A DNA stretch of 64,000 nucleotides from Prosthecobacter debontii (GTDB lineage: Bacteria; Verrucomicrobiota; Verrucomicrobiia; Verrucomicrobiales; Akkermansiaceae): NCBI GenBank assembly GCA_945870855.1, contig CAMBTP010000005.1, positions 41,072 to 105,071 on the forward strand, given 5' to 3'. Within the stretch, counting starts at the first letter, position 1. The number at the start of each line of letters is the position of its first letter. Shown here piece by piece: positions 60,510 to 64,000 of the stretch. The translations under genes were made by a program, and so were the position numbers. A model generated the notes under the pieces. The model was not told the origin of the DNA, searched no databases, and saw only the letters and a list, made by a program, of their open reading frames with translations.

Positions 60510-62021
60510 TCATTTTTCCGATACTTCGAAATCACCCGGCTTCCAACTGCGGTCGATGGCTGCTTCCGTAGGGCCGTAGAGACGGATGATGGCGAAGTAG
60601 CCTTTGCCAGGAACAGTCGCAAGCCAGTTGCTTTGCTTGCCCTCGGGCGATTGTTCTCCGAAGAAGAGCTCGGTGCTGCCGTCGGGATTTTGCGCCGGCT
60701 TGTCGCGCGAACCGAGCGATGGAAACGGCTGGCCGTTGGCGAGGCCGGAGGCATTTTCCGCCTCGTAGAGAGTGACGGACCAGAAGTTCGCGGCGGGGAT
60801 GTTGGCAGGCAGCTTGAGCCGATAGTTTTTCCCGCCAGAGAGGGGTGCGCCTTCGGAATCGGTGAATGCGATCATGTAGGCCGCTCCCTTGCCGGGGATC
60901 TTCGATAACATGCCAGGACTCACAGAATAGTAGTTGGTGAAAAACCAGATCCGTGCATCGAGGTCGAGGTGGTTGCCGACCGTGTTCTTCCAGGAGAGGT
61001 CGAGGCTCTTGAGCGGGCCGGGCGGAGCGATGTTATCCAGGGGGTTGATCCACTGGCGATCGGGATGGATTTTCAGCGAACCGGCGGCGTTCGCTTCTTG
61101 GAAGCCGATGACCCGGCTCATCTTGCAGGCGGTCTTCGCGGCGCGGTCGAAGATTGCGCGGGTCTTTTCATCGGGAGAAAAAGGCTGTCCCTTGATGATT
61201 CCGATGGAGGCAAGCATGCCGAGGGAATCGGACTCAGCGAGATGGGAACCTTCGCTATCGACGAGTTTCTTGAGGTCGTCAAAAACACTGCCGTTACTCA
61301 CTGGTAAAAGGTTTGCCGGAACACCAGACGCATCTGGAAAGACCATCGGTTTTGCCTCACCATGGAGCGGGTGGATTTTCACCTTCTCGACATGCGCCAC
61401 GGCAGGTGCGAGGTTCTTTGGATCTTCGTAAAACCCGCGCAGGAAAACGAAGACATTGTTGGTGCCGGAACGATAGACAAAGTGATCGGGCGGAATTTCA
61501 CCGGAATAGCCAGGAGGAAGAATGAGGAATTTTCCGCCTTTCCCGGCATCGGGGCCGGGTAGGCCGACATCGCCTGCAAACTTGCCGCCATCGACCGGGA
61601 TCGGACGCTGCCAGAAATCCAGCAGGATGCCCTGGAGTCCGGGAGGGGCGTCCAAAACCATCGGTCCGTCCCTCCCGAGGTCTAGATAACCCATGGCGTA
61701 GAGCACATCGGAGTTGGGGGTGGTGACGAGAGTCTTCGCGTCGAGGCGCTTTTTCCAGATGGGCAGGACATGGTAGCCCGCGCCGAAGACCTCCTCCGAG
61801 CCGTTCTTCATGCCGAGCGTGTTGATCAGCGGAAGGGCCCAGAGATAGGTCTGGGTCGCCCGTTGAAACATCAGTTCCTCGCGCAGCAAGGCGGCGGATT
61901 CCGCGGTGGGGCGGTTTTCCTGAAATGGAGTGTCGGCCAGTGCGTCGAAACGCGACAATTGCGCCTGAGCGAGGGAGGTGATGGACGCCAAGGCGCAAGT
62001 GATTATGAATGTGATCTTCAT
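60510..62021 (-). CDS. Exported DUF1254/DUF1214 protein, paralogue 1
   Basis: 503 aa with signal peptide MKITFIITCALASITSLAQA. A DUF1254 region (about 55-190: QTYLWALPLINTLGMKNGSE; TPNSDVLYAMGYLDL) and a C-terminal DUF1214 (about 385-490: GGKNYRLKLPANIPAANFWS; GKGYFAIIRLYGPTEAAID) are present. Proteins of this type are periplasmic and have no established reaction. The gene is 37 bp downstream of a second, clearly related paralogue (62059), on the same strand; the pair probably arose by duplication. Confidence 0.88.
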   Translation of the reverse strand: MKITFIITCALASITSLAQAQLSRFDALADTPFQENRPTAESAALLREELMFQRATQTYLWALPLINTLGMKNGSEEVFGAGYHVLPIWKKRLDAKTLVTTPNSDVLYAMGYLDLGRDGPMVLDAPPGLQGILLDFWQRPIPVDGGKFAGDVGLPGPDAGKGGKFLILPPGYSGEIPPDHFVYRSGTNNVFVFLRGFYEDPKNLAPAVAHVEKVKIHPLHGEAKPMVFPDASGVPANLLPVSNGSVFDDLKKLVDSEGSHLAESDSLGMLASIGIIKGQPFSPDEKTRAIFDRAAKTACKMSRVIGFQEANAAGSLKIHPDRQWINPLDNIAPPGPLKSLDLSWKNTVGNHLDLDARIWFFTNYYSVSPGMLSKIPGKGAAYMIAFTDSEGAPLSGGKNYRLKLPANIPAANFWSVTLYEAENASGLANGQPFPSLGSRDKPAQNPDGSTELFFGEQSPEGKQSNWLATVPGKGYFAIIRLYGPTEAAIDRSWKPGDFEVSEK

Positions 62022-62058
62022 GTTTGGAATGGTTTAATTTAGTGGAGTCGCTTTCTTT

Positions 62059-63522
62059 TTACTTCACGAGTTCGATATCCGACAGCACCCATGATCGATC
62101 GAAGTAAGGCTGAGTCGGGGCATACAGGCGGAAGTAGGTGAACCAGCCTTTGCCGGGCAGGGTCTTGATCCAGTTTTTCGCGGGCTTGCCGACGGGAGCT
62201 TCGGGGCCGAAATACAAGTCCACCGAGCCATCGGCGTTGGTCGTGATGTCGTCGCGCGAAGAACGGTCGGGATAGCTGCCGCTGTCGATCAGGCAGCGGC
62301 TTTCGTTGTCGTAGACGCTGAAGGACCAGAACTGCGCGACGGGCGCATCTTTCGGTATGGTGAGTTTGTAATTCTTGCCGCCGTCGAGCCACGCGCCGGT
62401 GCTGTCTTTCTGCGATTCGAGATAAAGCTGACCCGCGCCCACGGTGCGACCCATCATGCCGATGGTCACGCCCACGGCCTCGTAGAACCAGGAGGCGCGC
62501 TCATCGAGCTGGGTGTGATTCTCAGCTTCCTGGTTCGTTTCCTTGAGGAAGAGCGAAATCTCCCACTTCTTGCCGGGCCAGACGATGGCTCCCTCAAAGC
62601 GCTTCGCATATCCGTTGGCGCGGGCCATGAGTTCGCCGGTATTGGCGGCGTCTGTTAGAATCTGTTTCTGCCGAGCGTCGGGCTGGAAGGGTTTGCCTTT
62701 CTCGATGCCGAGTGGGACGAGCATCGCGAGGATCATGCGGTCGCGCTCGTTCGGCGGCTCTTCGTTAATCAGCCGCGCAAGGCTTTCCCAATAGGCCATG
62801 CCGCGCGGCTGCTCGCCGGTCCATTTCCGGCCTTCGGGTCGGAGGTGTTTCGTGACCGGGGGATTCTCGCGCTGGGCGTAGGGGTAGATGCGCATCTTGC
62901 CGAGCAACTCCGCGGCTTTCGTCTTGTCCGGATCGAGTCCGCGCGCGCCTGCCCACATATTGTTGGTAGGGCAGCGGAAGACGAAGTATCCTTCCGGCTG
63001 CATGTCGGGGTGACCGGGGCCGAGGATAAGGAACTTGCCGCCCTGCATCTTCTCCGGCCCGAGAGCTCCTGTATCGGTGAGCGGGCGCTGCCAGAAATCA
63101 ACAAGGCCACCCGCCATCGCTCCTGCGGGAATTTCGAAAACCAGCGGGCCGGTTTTTTCGAGGTTTGGAAACGCCATGGAATAGGGCGTCGTGGCATTGG
63201 CGGTGAGCAAACCGAGCTTGTCCTTGTAGTCGAGGTAATCCACGTAATCGAGCTCGCCCGCGCCGAAGGTTTCGCGTTGTTCGCGCTGCCACTCGGCCAT
63301 CGCGATGTAGGGCAAGGCCCAGAGGTAAGCCTGACACGCGCGCTGGAAATCGAGGGCATCGTAGAGCTTGGTGACCGTCTCATCGGTCGGGTAGCCGTTC
63401 TTGACTTCGAGCGGGCCGATCGGGGACTCGAGCGTGCCCGTGGTGGGCAGTTCCTGCGCGAAGACACCCGCGCAATGGAGTGCGAAGGTGGCGGTTAGGA
63501 TTGCTGTAATTGTTTTTCTCAT
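62059..63522 (-). CDS. Exported DUF1254/DUF1214 protein, paralogue 2
   Basis: 487 aa with signal peptide MRKTITAILTATFALHCAGV. It has the same order of domains as paralogue 1: RACQAYLWALPYIAMAEWQR, TPYSMAFPNLEKTGPLVFEI, then GGKNYKLTIPKDAPVAQFWS and GKGWFTYFRLYAPTQPYFD. The two differ mostly in the middle. It lies 18 bp downstream of the HAD-type gene, so the three may share a transcript. Confidence 0.88.
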   Translation of the reverse strand: MRKTITAILTATFALHCAGVFAQELPTTGTLESPIGPLEVKNGYPTDETVTKLYDALDFQRACQAYLWALPYIAMAEWQREQRETFGAGELDYVDYLDYKDKLGLLTANATTPYSMAFPNLEKTGPLVFEIPAGAMAGGLVDFWQRPLTDTGALGPEKMQGGKFLILGPGHPDMQPEGYFVFRCPTNNMWAGARGLDPDKTKAAELLGKMRIYPYAQRENPPVTKHLRPEGRKWTGEQPRGMAYWESLARLINEEPPNERDRMILAMLVPLGIEKGKPFQPDARQKQILTDAANTGELMARANGYAKRFEGAIVWPGKKWEISLFLKETNQEAENHTQLDERASWFYEAVGVTIGMMGRTVGAGQLYLESQKDSTGAWLDGGKNYKLTIPKDAPVAQFWSFSVYDNESRCLIDSGSYPDRSSRDDITTNADGSVDLYFGPEAPVGKPAKNWIKTLPGKGWFTYFRLYAPTQPYFDRSWVLSDIELVK

Positions 63523-63540
63523 AGGAATCTGTTTTCAGGA

Positions 63541-64000
63541 TCAGCGAGCGAAAATGGTCTGCCAGTCGCTCTTCATATCGCTGATAATCCAGCCTTTCGC
63601 GGCGGCTTCGTCGAGTCCTTTAATAAGCTTGCCGATGTGGGACTCGCGGTCGTAGGCCCATTCGCGCTCGGCGTCAGTGTGGTGGATGATCATTCCGAGG
63701 CGCGCGCCCTTGCCGCCGGTGGTCCATTCGAGCATTTCGAAATCGCCGTCGGAGTTGCCCGCAGCGAAGATGGGGCGGCGGCCGATGTGATGGTGAATGC
63801 CGACGGGTTTACCGACTTTGTCGTCGATGAAATTGATTTCGGGGAGTTTGACGATGACGGGTTTGCCGTCGCGGAGTTCGTATTTTGACTTGATGCTGGA
63901 ACCGATGATTTGCTCGGGCGGGATGCCATAGACTTTTTCGGCCCAAGGGCGCATGAACTCGATGCCGCCGCCGGAGACGATGAAAGTTTTAAAACCGTTT
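63541..64000 (-). CDS. HAD-superfamily phosphatase (5' end outside window)
   Basis: The last 153 codons of a haloacid-dehalogenase-like hydrolase. TFIVSGGGIEFMRPWAEKVY is motif II with its serine, the lysine of motif III is probably in SSIKSKYELRDG, and AAGNSDGDFEMLEWT is motif IV with the metal-binding aspartates. The fold and spacing match the phosphoserine-phosphatase-like HAD class; motif I is beyond the window edge. The 18-bp distance to the DUF1254 paralogue suggests co-transcription. Confidence 0.85.
   Translation of the reverse strand, partial: NGFKTFIVSGGGIEFMRPWAEKVYGIPPEQIIGSSIKSKYELRDGKPVIVKLPEINFIDDKVGKPVGIHHHIGRRPIFAAGNSDGDFEMLEWTTGGKGARLGMIIHHTDAEREWAYDRESHIGKLIKGLDEAAAKGWIISDMKSDWQTIFAR

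Overview
The window looks like a chromosome segment of a Verrucomicrobiota bacterium, probably class Verrucomicrobiae. The basis is the gene families rather than any search: PSD1/DUF1549-DUF1553 cytochromes with DUF1501 partners, a DUF1800-DUF1501 pair, a PVC-type propeller plus cytochrome c pair, a large SecA, a lysine/alanine-extended Rho, DUF1254 proteins, and high GC with several TTG starts. No transposase, tRNA, rRNA or CRISPR was recognised.

Layout. 1-12,950 is mostly core: a TatD fragment, secA, recA, a peroxiredoxin, an RsuA-type pseudouridine synthase, then a PSD1-DUF1501-TIM barrel operon. About 12,950-21,640 is an accessory block crowded with at least six families of short palindromic or inverted-repeat elements. 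Between them lie a polysaccharide-degradation locus truncated on both sides, a nucleotidyltransferase plus winged-helix gene pair enclosed by 46-bp direct repeats, a lone nucleotidyltransferase and a ParD/ParE-like toxin-antitoxin pair. 21,640-32,280 is amino-sugar and amino-acid metabolism: LacI, ROK, PIG-L and NagB on the minus strand; an XRE-cupin regulator divergent from tdh-kbl; then an N-acetylhexosamine-kinase-like gene, an epimerase and a DUF3472 protein. 32,370-46,060 holds a cytochrome/propeller pair, folE2, a dksA-like/rpmG/rpsR operon with a terminator, scpB-pheA, an RDD protein, a LolC-like permease, a prenyl transferase and the DUF1800-DUF1501 pair. 46,145-58,480 carries a U32 peptidase-family gene, a lipoprotein, an EEP hydrolase, rho and an unusual purL. 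The end has a HipA/YjjJ-like kinase, a tandem-repeat tract, two DUF1254 paralogues and a partial HAD phosphatase.

The most striking observation is purL (54,057-58,478). Its conserved FGAM-synthase sequence is interrupted in frame, just before the FKNETHNHPTEIEPFGG signature, by about 750 bp. The insert encodes a protein-kinase-like fold with D-A-K-P-D-N and P-I-D-L motifs, resembling kinases of phage/plasmid polyvalent proteins. The same gene and the nearby U32 gene also carry short double-hairpin elements inserted in frame; their stems differ between copies by paired changes, recalling Rickettsia palindromic elements. Repeats in this genome therefore enter coding sequence as well as spacers.
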